Shown one piece after another: positions 10,601-19,264 of a stretch of DNA of 64,000 nucleotides. The stretch comes from an uncultured Flavobacteriaceae bacterium (lineage in GTDB: Bacteria; Bacteroidota; Bacteroidia; Flavobacteriales; Flavobacteriaceae). The notes beneath the pieces are model-generated. The model worked only from the letters and a program-made list of their open reading frames with translations, was not told the DNA's origin and searched no databases. Where the stretch lies: assembly GCA_947500525.1 (NCBI GenBank), contig CANMSH010000006.1:62001-126000 (forward strand). Direction: 5' to 3'. How positions within the stretch are numbered: the first letter of the stretch is position 1; each line of letters opens with the position of its first letter. A program made the translations under genes and the position numbers.

Positions 10601-11142
10601 TCAACAATAAATAAAGGATCTGTACTACCGTTTAGTGTACCTACACCACGTATCACAATATTAGGAGAAGATCCAGGTTGACCGTTTGTAGATGTAAATT
10701 GCACTCCCGTAGCTCTTCCTTCAATCGCTGCTATCGCTGATGTTACATTTCTATTGGCTAAATCTTTAGCACCAATAACATCTGCAGCACCCGTAAAAGC
10801 TTCTTTAGAAGAAGTACCATAAGCAGTTACAATAACCTCATCTAAAATATTATCTGTGACTAATTTGACATCAATCACATTTGGTAAACCAACTGTTTTT
10901 TCTTGAGAAGTCATCCCAACAAAGCTAAATACCAGTATATCTCCAACATTAGCTGTAAGAGAATACTTACCATTAAAATCTGTTTCGGTACCATTAGTTG
11001 TACCTTTAATTAAAATACTAACTCCCGGCAAAGGTCCAGAATCGTCGGACACAGTACCAGAAATAGTTTTCTCTTGTGCAAAAGTAAATTGCATGACAAA
11101 CACCAATAATAGTGTCACAAGACTAAATCGTTTTGTTTTCAT
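7624..11142 (-). CDS. SusC::SusD chimera (SusC N-terminal part joined in frame to SusD C-terminal part)
   Basis: The single 1172-codon frame begins as a SusC transporter: signal peptide ending FTFAQ, carboxypeptidase-D-like domain (residues 25-95), plug (YGSRAANGVVIITTK near 212-226) and barrel up to about residue 850 (FLLRTAGVDPDTGDQLFL). It then becomes SusD: the segment from about 857 (TKSQLSIDVAYGLLARVAL) aligns with residue 219 onward of the neighbouring SusD, and it ends with MRSSEMYLIEAEAKA, FQRGVELWGEG and NPNLSPADQNP. Missing are about the last 190-200 residues of the SusC barrel and the first roughly 220 residues of SusD, including its lipobox. This looks like an in-frame deletion across a susC-susD pair, or an assembly collapse. 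A functional barrel is unlikely without the C-terminal strands. Confidence 0.9.
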   Translation of the reverse strand: MKTKRFSLVTLLLVFVMQFTFAQEKTISGTVSDDSGPLPGVSILIKGTTNGTETDFNGKYSLTANVGDILVFSFVGMTSQEKTVGLPNVIDVKLVTDNILDEVIVTAYGTSSKEAFTGAADVIGAKDLANRNVTSAIAAIEGRATGVQFTSTNGQPGSSPNIVIRGVGTLNGSTDPLFIVDGVQYEGSLNTINQEDIESFTVLKDAASTSLYGSRAANGVVIITTKSGTKGGIQVNASTQYGLVSRGIPVYDQVSPGQYYEVMWEALRNSSAGGGDPAFASANIYNQLGYNPFDVPNDQIVGTDGRINPNANVIYQSLDWFDVLERTGVRQNYNVNVSGGGEDHKVFFSASYLDEEGFARKSSFDRLTARVNAEFNASDRITIGGSANITISEAVGPSSAGTGNIVNPFGFAANIGSVYPVYVNDQQGNIVRDVFGNPVFDNGEGFPQFNIGSRPRNQGRHALQELLLNDERDRDNTYGFRFFADFKILEGLNLRLNYARDINEGLEKEYENDIIGDAQPDGRYGEERSRRQVENFNQILTYKKTFSNVHNLEVTAGHESFDRTFSSNGGLATVQAANGIFEFDNFSNIVNLEGQSTRKAIEGYFLRTNYNFDSKYYISASVRRDGSSVFDRDSRWGTFYSVGASWRIDKENFMQDVSFVNSLKLRGSYGEVGNDDLLDFFLSQPRFSITSNAADPAIIFTDIGNADLLWETIENFDVALEFSLFNNFLDGSIEYYKKNSSDLLYELPIALSNGLNTFPTNIGDMFNSGWELGLTAHLLKNRDFTWDMTLQASTLKNEITSLPDPFINGSKRWAEGRSRFDFFLLRTAGVDPDTGDQLFLMYEQDANGEARPSGGPETKSQLSIDVAYGLLARVALSKGDWQAAADAAVMARQNFPLMNESDWKSGFNTNDLSEVIWGSNVIDAETTFFRSYFYLLSNTFNGSQVRNNPKIADRRLVDAIPDTDYRKDVFIIDAPNTNTSAANGEGGFGNDPNYTDQDAFNDRRAEINATFGITTRFNTHPYMHFKFKNKNPGSIDPDDVIYMRSSEMYLIEAEAKAMMNDIAGAQAALSTLGGARDSAYDATVFNTQESLMEHIKFQRGVELWGEGFGYTDKIRWDEGIDHAADGGSGASAVLYQEAYQQDRPSINNAWVFKIPQAEIDANPNLSPADQNP

Positions 11143-11204
11143 ATTAAATTATTTGAATTAATAAAAGAGAGATTAAAGGAATCTCTTAATTTGAGTTTGA
11201 AAAA

Positions 11205-11345
11205 AGTAGGCAGGCAATAAATGAAATACCTTTAATGAAGTCAAAGTTTAGTGGAAATTAAAAATACATTCTTATTGCCTGGCCATAATTAATTCATATC
11301 AAAAAAATGATTTTAGATGGAGGAAAGAGGTAACACCTATAATAC
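11205..11345 (-). promoter_or_regulatory. Conserved susC leader element, copy 2
   Basis: This is the upstream region of the fused susC gene. It carries a 10-bp perfect inverted repeat, CAGGCAATAA (11211-11220) and TTATTGCCTG (11272-11281), around the same 51-nt core found in copy 1. The short palindrome AGGTAACACCT lies near 11327-11337. Conservation over about 140 bp of otherwise noncoding AT-rich DNA suggests a shared promoter or RNA leader controlled in the same way for both loci. Confidence 0.6.
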
Positions 11346-11377
11346 TTAACCTGAGCCGAGAAAGATTTACTAATTTT

Positions 11378-12907
11378 TTACGCTGACGTAACTAGATCGA
11401 CACCATTCACTTTTTTGATATACTGTGTTGGAGTTAGATTCGTTTCTTCTTTAAAAGCCTTATTAAAAGTGACTTTGTTATTAAATCCAACATCGTAGGC
11501 AACATCAATAATATGTAAATTATTATAGACATCTTTTTTAAACATATCCTTCGCTTCTTGGACTCTATATTTATTAATTAAATTGAAGAAATTCAAATCA
11601 AAGTGCTCGTTTATTACCTGAGATATATTGTGACGCGTAGTTCCTAATTTTTGAGAAAGCATATCTAAGCTAATTGCATTGTTTTTGTATACCTTTTCTT
11701 CGTTTAGTAATCGCAACAATTGATTTCTTAAATCATTGGAAAAATTCTCTGTCAAACCTGACTTTTGATATTTAAGTATTTCTTCGGCAAAAATATATTT
11801 CTTACTAAAAACTCGTGGATTTACATAGGCCGTAAAACCAACATATAATACAATACACGAAAGAACTACTACTTGAGAATACAACATAAAATTATTATCT
11901 CTCATAAATACAACATGTGTAAGCAAGACGAACGCATAGATAACATAGGTAACCGGATACAATACGTTTAAAATAGCCATGTTCCGTTGCCACTTCAAAA
12001 TTTGGCGATTAACACTTTTATTTTTATTTCTCAAGTAAATCTTAAAGCATAAAAAACCATAACTTACTAATGAAATTGCCTTAACCATTACAATTATCCG
12101 TAAAACATTCGCATAATTTTGATCTACATTAAATAACCCTTTCAATTTTAACTCGACGTCCAACGCATATACGGGTGCAAAGTAGATGACAATTGCTATG
12201 GTTGGCAACAAATGAAGCATATCAATCCATTTGAATGTATATCTGTCTGAAATTCTTCTAAAATAGAAATACAATAACGGACCATATAAGAAAGAAAACG
12301 TAATGGTTGCCCAATACGAATGAGGTATGTAAAATGTATAATTAGTTAAGTATAATGATAAATGTATGAGAAATAATGAATGACACAATACAAACAAACC
12401 GATTAGCAGATTTGCAATAGTATCTCCCTTCTTTCTGAGATTTAGAACTAAAGAAATGAAAAGGCCTATGACACCAGAAATAACAAAAAATAAGATCCAA
12501 ATATCAATTTTAGGCTTATATGAACGAACGAGACCTTTAAACTCGTCAGAATCATGTATGTTCCTCAAAGAACTATTGTCTAAAATTGTAATATCATAGG
12601 TAGCCTTAATATACTTTTCAAGGTATGTCTTCGCTTTCGAAGCATCTCCTAAAAAACCATAGGTCAAGGCAATCCTCTCAAAATCTGAATTAGATAAAAC
12701 GGCACCTTTCGAAATTCTGCCTTCATACCATTTAATAACCCTTGATGCGTTGTTATCGTTTATCTCATTATTATAGTATGTGGAGTATAGACTATCTACC
12801 TGAATTTCTTTGAGAAAAGAATCTGGGCCTGAAAGATAGTTTGCGGCATTTGCATGGCAGACGCTCACTACTAAGAATAACAAATATATTATTCTTGCTG
12901 ACTTCAT
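11378..12907 (-). CDS. Membrane-anchored AraC-family transcriptional regulator
   Basis: The 509-residue protein starts with a signal peptide (ending near CHANA), followed by a short extracytoplasmic part with a TPR-like helix pair (residues 30-125). About eight hydrophobic segments lie between residues 130 and 370. An AraC-type helix-turn-helix domain is at the C-terminus (about 405-500), with KLGTTRHNISQVINEHF, DVAYDVGFNNKVTFNKAF and NLTPTQYIKK. It therefore links a membrane/periplasmic sensor to DNA binding. It lies upstream of the fused susC gene on the same strand, about 235 bp away, and is a plausible local regulator of both susC loci; that link is inference. Confidence 0.85.
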   Translation of the reverse strand: MKSARIIYLLFLVVSVCHANAANYLSGPDSFLKEIQVDSLYSTYYNNEINDNNASRVIKWYEGRISKGAVLSNSDFERIALTYGFLGDASKAKTYLEKYIKATYDITILDNSSLRNIHDSDEFKGLVRSYKPKIDIWILFFVISGVIGLFISLVLNLRKKGDTIANLLIGLFVLCHSLFLIHLSLYLTNYTFYIPHSYWATITFSFLYGPLLYFYFRRISDRYTFKWIDMLHLLPTIAIVIYFAPVYALDVELKLKGLFNVDQNYANVLRIIVMVKAISLVSYGFLCFKIYLRNKNKSVNRQILKWQRNMAILNVLYPVTYVIYAFVLLTHVVFMRDNNFMLYSQVVVLSCIVLYVGFTAYVNPRVFSKKYIFAEEILKYQKSGLTENFSNDLRNQLLRLLNEEKVYKNNAISLDMLSQKLGTTRHNISQVINEHFDLNFFNLINKYRVQEAKDMFKKDVYNNLHIIDVAYDVGFNNKVTFNKAFKEETNLTPTQYIKKVNGVDLVTSA

Positions 12908-13126
12908 CGTTAAGGTATGCTAATTTGAATTTAAGTTAAAGATAACATAAAATTACCAAAATTCTTTGTTAAATGATTCGTTAATTATATGTTAAACCAC
13001 TCAAAAACAGTAAGTCCCGATGTATTCTTACCTCTAATATTCTCTTTAATAATATTTTAACTCAAACGAATTATTACTCGATAATTATTTGTAATTTGCT
13101 CATGCTACAGTCTTTTTATTAACCCT

Positions 13127-13453
13127 ATGATTTTAATACTAAAACATATTATTCCGAAAAATTATACCGGACTGGCAATCTATCCTTTTATCTTTCTCAA
13201 AAACAAATCTTTAAGCCAAAACGAAGTGCTCATCAATCATGAACGGATTCATTTAAAACAACAAATTGAATTGCTATGGATTTTCTTTTTTGTCTGGTAC
13301 ATCTTGGAGTTTACATTTCATCTAATTCGTTATCGCAACTGGAAAAAAGCCTATCACAGTATAAGTTTTGAAAAAGAAGCCTATCATAATGAAACCGATT
13401 TGGACTATTTGAAGTACAGAAAATTTTGGGATTTTCTTAAATATTTACGCTGA
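13127..13453 (+). CDS. Small membrane-associated protein with an HExxH motif
   Basis: The 108-residue product has no clear named family from inspection. It contains HERIH (residues 38-42), a zinc-metalloprotease-like HExxH motif, followed by a strongly hydrophobic segment (about 48-64) and a possible third ligand in FEKEAYH (Glu84). The layout resembles a stripped-down M48/M56-type protease core, as found in BlaR1-like proteins, but there is no sensor or DNA-binding partner. The stop lies 50 bp upstream of icmF on the same strand. Catalytic activity is unproven; the protein could equally be a degenerate fragment. Confidence 0.6.
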   Translation: MILILKHIIPKNYTGLAIYPFIFLKNKSLSQNEVLINHERIHLKQQIELLWIFFFVWYILEFTFHLIRYRNWKKAYHSISFEKEAYHNETDLDYLKYRKFWDFLKYLR

Positions 13454-13503
13454 GTATACTCGATAATAAATTGTAAATTGCGCTCCAAAATAGTACTACA
13501 TTT

Positions 13504-16500
13504 ATGGAGCAAATTCATCCTTATACACCTACAAATAAAATCAGGATTGTCACCGCCGCATCCTTATTTGATGGTCATGACGCTGCTATCAATATTATGC
13601 GAAGAATCATCCAAGCAACTGGGGTAGAAGTCATTCATCTTGGACATGACAGGAGTGTTGAAGAGGTTGTGAACACTGCTATTCAAGAAGATGCAAATGC
13701 CATCGCGATGACCTCATACCAAGGAGGGCACAATGAATATTTTAAATACATGTTTGACCTTTTACAAGAGAAAGGCGCTCCACAAATTAAGATATTTGGA
13801 GGCGGTGGTGGTGTGATATTGCCCGAAGAAATCAAAGACTTAATGTCTTATGGTATTACCCGTATATATTCACCTGATGATGGTAGAAAAATGGGTTTAC
13901 AAGGTATGATTAATGATATGATACAGCAATGTGATTTTCCTACTGGAGCATCTCTTGACTTTACGATCACTGACCTATCAAATAAAAACGATGCTCATTT
14001 AGGAAAAGCTATTTCGGCCGCCGAAAATTTCTCAGAAAAACATACCGATTTTATTTCTAAAATTAGAGAAAAATCTTCAAAGTCTAACATTCCTGTTTTA
14101 GGAATTACGGGTACTGGCGGTTCAGGTAAATCTTCTTCTGTAGACGAACTTGTGCGAAGATATCTAATCGATTTTCCAGATAAAACAATTGCCATCGTCT
14201 CTGTTGATCCGTCTAAACGAAAAACAGGTGGGGCGCTGTTAGGTGATCGTATAAGAATGAATGCTATAAAAAATGAACGCGTCTATATGCGGTCATTGGC
14301 TACGCGCCAGTCAAATTTAGCTCTTTCTAAACATGTTAGTGATGCGATAGATATCTTAAAAGTAGCGAATTTTGATCTTGTTATTTTAGAAACTTCAGGT
14401 ATCGGTCAGTCAGATACCGAAATCTTAGATCACTCTGATGTCTCATTGTATGTAATGACCCCTGAATATGGTGCCGCTACGCAACTCGAAAAAATTGACA
14501 TGATTGATTTTGCTGATGTTATTGCGCTTAATAAATTTGACAAACGAGGTGCGCTCGACGCTTTGCGCGATGTTAAGAAACAGTATATGCGTAACCACAA
14601 TTTATGGGATACTCCTATGGATGATATGCCAGTATATGGCACCATTGCCTCACAATTTAACGATCCTGGAACCAATAGCTTATATCGTGTATTAATTGAT
14701 AAGCTAAATGAAAAAACGGAAGCCAATTTTAAAAGTTCTTTTGGCATAGAAAAAGATGTTAGCGAAAAACAATTTATCATTCCTCCGAACAGAACACGCT
14801 ATTTATCGGAGATTACTGAAAACAATCGTGCCTATAATAAATGGAGCAACGAGCAACAAAAGGTTGCTCAACAATTGTACGGTATTTATAAAACAATAGA
14901 GACCGTTATGAATGCTCCGGTTGTCTTGAATACAACTGGAATTCAGGAGGATCAAATTTTAAACAATGCAGATAATGAGAAAAAAGCGTTCTTAGAATTA
15001 TTATGCAAAGAGTTTTCTCGGGTGAAAATGGATTTAAACCCGCACAACTGGGAAATCATTATCAATTGGCAAACAAAAAAACAGTCATACATAGACCCTA
15101 TTTATTCTTTTAAAGTTCGTGATAAAGAAATTAAAATTGAAACCCATACGGCGTCGTTATCGCATCTAAAAATCCCAAAAATTGCATTGCCAAAATACGA
15201 AGGTTGGGGTGATATTCTTTTATGGAGTTTACAAGAAAATGTTCCTGGAGAATTTCCTTATACTGCTGGAATTTATCCGTTTAAACGAACCGGAGAAGAT
15301 CCTACCAGAATGTTTGCAGGAGAAGGTGGGCCTGAACGAACCAACCGTCGCTTTCATTATGTGAGTTTAGGAATGGACGCCAAACGATTGTCTACAGCAT
15401 TTGATTCAGTTACGCTGTATGGAAACGACCCGCACATCCGCCCAGATATTTACGGTAAAATTGGAAACGCAGGTGTCTCAATTTGTTGTTTAGACGACGC
15501 AAAAAAACTCTATTCTGGATTTGAGTTAACAAACCCGATGACGTCTGTGTCAATGACTATTAATGGTCCTGCCCCTATGTTACTCGGTTTCTTTATGAAT
15601 GCCGCTATTGACCAAGAATGTGAAAAATATATTAGTTCGAATGGTCTAGAAAAAGCTACAGAGAAAAAAATAGAAGCAATTTATGCCAATAAGGGCGTCC
15701 CTAGACCTTCTTACCAAGGTGAATTACCCGAAGGTAATAACGGATTAGGTTTGATGTTATTAGGTGTGAGTGGTGATGAAGTTCTCCCAACAGAAATCTA
15801 TCAGCAAATTAAAATGGAAACCATTGCCAAAGTACGAGGTACCGTTCAAGCCGATATTTTAAAAGAAGATCAGGCACAAAACACTTGTATCTTCTCTACC
15901 GAATTTGCACTTCGTTTAATGGGTGACGTACAAGAGTATTTTATTGAAAATAATGTACGTAACTTCTATTCTGTTTCTATTTCAGGATATCATATTGCCG
16001 AGGCGGGAGCCAATCCTATTTCACAATTAGCATTCACATTGTCTAATGGATTTACTTTTGTTGAATATTACCTTTCGAGAGGTATGGATATCAATAAATT
16101 TGGACCAAATTTATCCTTCTTTTTCTCTAATGGTATTGATCCTGAATACGCCGTTATAGGTCGTGTAGCTCGAAAAATATGGGCTAAGGCAATGAAACAA
16201 AAATATGGCGCCAATTCAAGAGCTCAAATGCTTAAATACCATATCCAAACTTCTGGGCGCTCATTGCATGCACAAGAAATTGATTTTAACGACATAAGAA
16301 CAACATTACAGGCACTTTATGCTATTTACGACAACTGTAATTCATTACATACGAATGCCTATGATGAAGCTATCACAACACCAACAGAAGAGTCTGTAAG
16401 AAGAGCCATGGCTATTCAATTAATTATTAATAAGGAATTAGGCTTGGCAAAAAATGAAAATCCTATCCAAGGTGCTTTTATTATAGAAGAGTTGACAGAC

Positions 16501-16935
16501 TTAGTCGAAGAAGCGGTATATGCCGAATTTGATAGAATTACAGAACGTGGTGGAGTCTTAGGTGCTATGGAAACAATGTATCAACGCTCTAAGATTCAAG
16601 AAGAAAGTTTGTATTATGAAACATTAAAACATACCGGTGAGTTCCCAATTATTGGAGTAAACACTTTTTTAAGTAGTAAAGGATCTCCAACAGTACTCCC
16701 TGCCGAAGTTATTCGAGCTACCGAAGAAGAAAAGAAATATCAAATTAATGTTGTTGAACATTTAAATAAAGGTAATACAAATGTCGCCACAGAACAACTC
16801 AAATTATTGCAAGAAAAATCGATACAGAACGAAAATATTTTCGAGCAATTAATGGAAGCAACCAAAGTATGTTCATTGGGTCAAATTACCAACGCCTTAT
16901 TTGAGGTAGGCGGTCAATATCGTCGAAACATGTAA
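13504..16935 (+). CDS. icmF: Fused isobutyryl-CoA mutase IcmF (B12 domain, G-protein chaperone and mutase in one chain)
   Basis: The 1143-residue protein combines three modules. Residues 12-140 form the cobalamin-binding domain with the base-off ligand motif DGHD (His25). Residues about 195-450 are a MeaB-like GTPase with Walker [10 protein letters not shown] (203-211), [15 protein letters not shown] and NKFD. From about 560 to the end is the acyl-CoA mutase barrel. Substrate-pocket residues follow IcmF rather than methylmalonyl-CoA mutase: [10 protein letters not shown] has Phe where MCM has Tyr, and AQNT has Gln where MCM has Arg. It interconverts isobutyryl-CoA and n-butyryl-CoA, with self-contained G-protein repair. 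No cobalamin riboswitch is visible upstream. Confidence 0.93.
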   Translation: MEQIHPYTPTNKIRIVTAASLFDGHDAAINIMRRIIQATGVEVIHLGHDRSVEEVVNTAIQEDANAIAMTSYQGGHNEYFKYMFDLLQEKGAPQIKIFGGGGGVILPEEIKDLMSYGITRIYSPDDGRKMGLQGMINDMIQQCDFPTGASLDFTITDLSNKNDAHLGKAISAAENFSEKHTDFISKIREKSSKSNIPVLGITGTGGSGKSSSVDELVRRYLIDFPDKTIAIVSVDPSKRKTGGALLGDRIRMNAIKNERVYMRSLATRQSNLALSKHVSDAIDILKVANFDLVILETSGIGQSDTEILDHSDVSLYVMTPEYGAATQLEKIDMIDFADVIALNKFDKRGALDALRDVKKQYMRNHNLWDTPMDDMPVYGTIASQFNDPGTNSLYRVLIDKLNEKTEANFKSSFGIEKDVSEKQFIIPPNRTRYLSEITENNRAYNKWSNEQQKVAQQLYGIYKTIETVMNAPVVLNTTGIQEDQILNNADNEKKAFLELLCKEFSRVKMDLNPHNWEIIINWQTKKQSYIDPIYSFKVRDKEIKIETHTASLSHLKIPKIALPKYEGWGDILLWSLQENVPGEFPYTAGIYPFKRTGEDPTRMFAGEGGPERTNRRFHYVSLGMDAKRLSTAFDSVTLYGNDPHIRPDIYGKIGNAGVSICCLDDAKKLYSGFELTNPMTSVSMTINGPAPMLLGFFMNAAIDQECEKYISSNGLEKATEKKIEAIYANKGVPRPSYQGELPEGNNGLGLMLLGVSGDEVLPTEIYQQIKMETIAKVRGTVQADILKEDQAQNTCIFSTEFALRLMGDVQEYFIENNVRNFYSVSISGYHIAEAGANPISQLAFTLSNGFTFVEYYLSRGMDINKFGPNLSFFFSNGIDPEYAVIGRVARKIWAKAMKQKYGANSRAQMLKYHIQTSGRSLHAQEIDFNDIRTTLQALYAIYDNCNSLHTNAYDEAITTPTEESVRRAMAIQLIINKELGLAKNENPIQGAFIIEELTDLVEEAVYAEFDRITERGGVLGAMETMYQRSKIQEESLYYETLKHTGEFPIIGVNTFLSSKGSPTVLPAEVIRATEEEKKYQINVVEHLNKGNTNVATEQLKLLQEKSIQNENIFEQLMEATKVCSLGQITNALFEVGGQYRRNM

Positions 16936-16950
16936 GTAGGCACATTTTCA

Positions 16951-18243
16951 GTGAAAAGAACCTCAAAAAACATACGACTTGAAAATACTAATGAGTTCAC
17001 CTCAAAGCTCTTCGAGTGGTCGCAACAATTTAAACAAATTGCTTGGTTAGATAGTAATAATTACGAGCAACAGTATAGTACTTATGATCTCGTGCTAGCT
17101 GTCGACGCGAATATTATTTTGGAAACAACTTATAAGAACGCTTTCGATCAATTAAAGCAATTCAACAATGACATCAACGACTATATTTTTGGATATCTTG
17201 GGTACGATTTAAAAAATGACGTTGAGGCGTTAGCTTCAAACAACCTCGACGGATTGGGATTTTCTGATTTGTATTTCTTTCAACCAAAAAAACTCTTTTT
17301 GATAAAAGGAAATAAACTCGAAATTCAATATCTGAAAGACTTTGAAGGAGAGATTGATTCAGATTTTGAACTTATTTCTGCATACAAAAGACCATTAAAT
17401 CATATCGATCACAATGTAAAAATTCGCAAAAGAATTACAAAAAAGTACTATTTAGAACAAATAGAGCGTATCCTACATCATATTCGCAGAGGAGATATTT
17501 ATGAGGTTAATTTTTGTCAAGAATTCTATGCCGAAAACACAAGCATCAATCCTTTTGAAGTTTTCAAAAAACTAAATGATATTTCAACACCTCCTTTTGC
17601 AAGTTTTTTAAGAATAGAGAATCATTACGTTCTTTCGGCATCGCCTGAACGCTTTGTAAGAAAAGAAGGTCAAACCATTATTTCACAACCAATTAAAGGC
17701 ACTGCAAAACGACATACAAACAAAAAAAAGGATCGGCTATTAGCTGAAACTTTAGCTCAAGATGAAAAAGAACGATCAGAAAACATTATGATTGTTGATT
17801 TAGTTCGTAATGACTTGTCGAAAACAGCATTAAAAGGCTCAGTAAAAGTGACAGAATTATGTAAGGTATATTCTTTTGATCAAGTGCATCAAATGATATC
17901 TACAGTAGTTTCTAAGGTATCCCAAGAAATTGATACGACAGACATCATAAAAAGCTTATTTCCAATGGGTAGTATGACTGGCGCACCAAAAGTTTCTGCA
18001 ATGCAAATTATTGAAACCTTAGAAGCCACAAAACGTGGTGTATATTCTGGTGCTATCGGGTATTTTACACCGTCAAACGAATTTGATTTTAATGTTGTTA
18101 TTCGAAGTATTCTCTATAATGAAGCACAAAAGTACCTTTCTTATTCGGTGGGAGGTGCCATCACTTCTAAATCTAATCCCGAAAAAGAATATCAAGAGTG
18201 TTTATTAAAAGCTATCGCCATGAAAATAGCATTAAAAAGTTAA
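16951..18243 (+). CDS. pabB: Aminodeoxychorismate synthase component I (PabB)
   Basis: The 430-residue chorismate-binding enzyme makes 4-amino-4-deoxychorismate for folate synthesis. The PIKGT motif (PabB-type Lys instead of the Ala in TrpE PIAGT) separates it from anthranilate synthase. Other conserved parts are RGDIYEVNFCQEF, LSASPERF, IMIVDLVRNDLS and the glutamine-ammonia region GSMTGAPKVSAM, followed by GVYSGAIGYF. It starts with GTG, 15 bp after icmF, so the two are probably cotranscribed. No pabA amidotransferase gene is adjacent. Its stop overlaps the convergent lipoprotein gene by 4 bp. Confidence 0.9.
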   Translation: MKRTSKNIRLENTNEFTSKLFEWSQQFKQIAWLDSNNYEQQYSTYDLVLAVDANIILETTYKNAFDQLKQFNNDINDYIFGYLGYDLKNDVEALASNNLDGLGFSDLYFFQPKKLFLIKGNKLEIQYLKDFEGEIDSDFELISAYKRPLNHIDHNVKIRKRITKKYYLEQIERILHHIRRGDIYEVNFCQEFYAENTSINPFEVFKKLNDISTPPFASFLRIENHYVLSASPERFVRKEGQTIISQPIKGTAKRHTNKKKDRLLAETLAQDEKERSENIMIVDLVRNDLSKTALKGSVKVTELCKVYSFDQVHQMISTVVSKVSQEIDTTDIIKSLFPMGSMTGAPKVSAMQIIETLEATKRGVYSGAIGYFTPSNEFDFNVVIRSILYNEAQKYLSYSVGGAITSKSNPEKEYQECLLKAIAMKIALKS

Positions 18244-18614
18244 AATTCACAAGCAAAATCATCCGTTTTCCATATAATCTTTCCAGAAGATATATCTTCA
18301 AATGTAAAATTCTCATCACCGATTAACCCAATATTTTCTCCTTCACAATTATAAACTTGAAAAACTGAATTTGCAAGCGGATTACAATTACCAAAAATAA
18401 TAATTGCTTGCTGGTTATTGGTAGATTGGATAATGTACTCATATTTTGATAATACGGTTACATTTTTTTCTCTTTCTTCAATTTCGGCCTTTAACCAGGG
18501 TAAATCTGTAACAGGATTATCAACTAAACAAAATTCGTTAGACCTAACATCATCAGCAGAACTACATGAGCATAGAAGCAAACAAACAATTAAAATTTCA
18601 AATAGTGTTTTCAT
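18240..18614 (-). CDS. Small hypothetical lipoprotein
   Basis: The 124-residue protein has a signal peptide with lipobox LCSC and a serine-rich start, followed by four more cysteines (FCLVD, FGNCN, YNCEG and DDFACEF). These could form disulfides in the periplasm or at the surface. I do not recognise the family; many flavobacterial genomes carry similar orphan lipoproteins. It is convergent with pabB with a 4-bp overlap of the ends. Confidence 0.65.
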   Translation of the reverse strand: MKTLFEILIVCLLLCSCSSADDVRSNEFCLVDNPVTDLPWLKAEIEEREKNVTVLSKYEYIIQSTNNQQAIIIFGNCNPLANSVFQVYNCEGENIGLIGDENFTFEDISSGKIIWKTDDFACEF

Positions 18615-18745
18615 ATTAGAAGATCTTTTTTGTTTTTTAGACTCCTAAACTTCAATTTGGTTGCTTTATTAAAACCATGAAATGCGCAATTTTGGCATCA
18701 AAATTGAGATATTAGTATTGATTAGGTTTATTCTTGTATAAATAC

Positions 18746-18753
18746 TAATTTTG
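18746..18753 (+). promoter_or_regulatory. Bacteroidota -7 element (TAATTTTG) for panD
   Basis: A perfect TAnnTTTG element lies 27 bp upstream of the panD ATG. No TTG at the ideal -33 spacing is present; a TTG at 18718-18720 is 25 bp upstream. Confidence 0.55.
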
Positions 18754-18780
18754 CCGAAAATTGATTAATCAAAAAAGAAG

Positions 18781-19164
18781 ATGGATATAAACATGTTGAA
18801 ATGTAAAATTCACAATGCTACGGTAACTGAGGCTGACCTTAATTACGTAGGTAGTATTACTATTGATAGTAATTTACTAGATAAATGTGGATTATTGGAG
18901 TATGAAAAGGTGCAGGTAGTCAACAATAACAATGGGGCGCGCATAGAAACGTATACCTTTCGTGGAGAGCCTGGTAGCGGTATTATTTGTTTAAATGGAG
19001 CTGCAGCACGTCATTTTGAAATAGGAGATACTGTGATCATCATGGCTTATGCCCAACTTTCTGAAGAAGAGGCTAAACAGCATAGACCAACTGTAGTTCT
19101 CGTTGATGGAGAAAATAATATAACCAAAGTAGGAAACTACGAAGATAACGGTATTATTAGCTAA
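18781..19164 (+). CDS. panD: Aspartate 1-decarboxylase proenzyme (PanD)
   Basis: The 127-residue pyruvoyl-dependent enzyme converts L-aspartate to beta-alanine for pantothenate and CoA synthesis. The self-cleavage site is Gly24-Ser25 in YVGSITID; cleavage yields the beta chain and a pyruvoyl group on the alpha chain. Other family hallmarks are [37 protein letters not shown] and [10 protein letters not shown]. The start at 18781 gives a normal family length. It stands alone here, without panB or panC. Confidence 0.95.
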   Translation: MDINMLKCKIHNATVTEADLNYVGSITIDSNLLDKCGLLEYEKVQVVNNNNGARIETYTFRGEPGSGIICLNGAAARHFEIGDTVIIMAYAQLSEEEAKQHRPTVVLVDGENNITKVGNYEDNGIIS

Positions 19165-19215
19165 TCTTTTTTAAAAAACTGAGTTCGAATGAGTTCTCAG
19201 TATTTTTTAACATTC

Positions 19216-19247
19216 TTGCTACGTATAAAGAGCTTTTAATACTTTTG
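19216..19247 (+). promoter_or_regulatory. Promoter of the alpha/beta hydrolase gene
   Basis: TTG at 19216-19218 and TACTTTTG at 19240-19247, separated by 21 bp, fit the Bacteroidota -33/-7 pattern. The predicted start of transcription, near 19254, is consistent with the ATG at 19265. Confidence 0.6.
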
Positions 19248-19264
19248 AAAGTAACTTTTTGCAT

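Noticed and set aside
2465..12907. Polysaccharide utilisation locus
   Set aside because: Despite two SusC/SusD loci and a regulator, no glycoside hydrolase, lyase, sulfatase or esterase is in the region, so the label PUL is not supported.
13454..13503. Cobalamin riboswitch upstream of icmF
   Set aside because: The gap is only 50 bp, and no B12-box-like structure is seen here or before the 108-residue gene.
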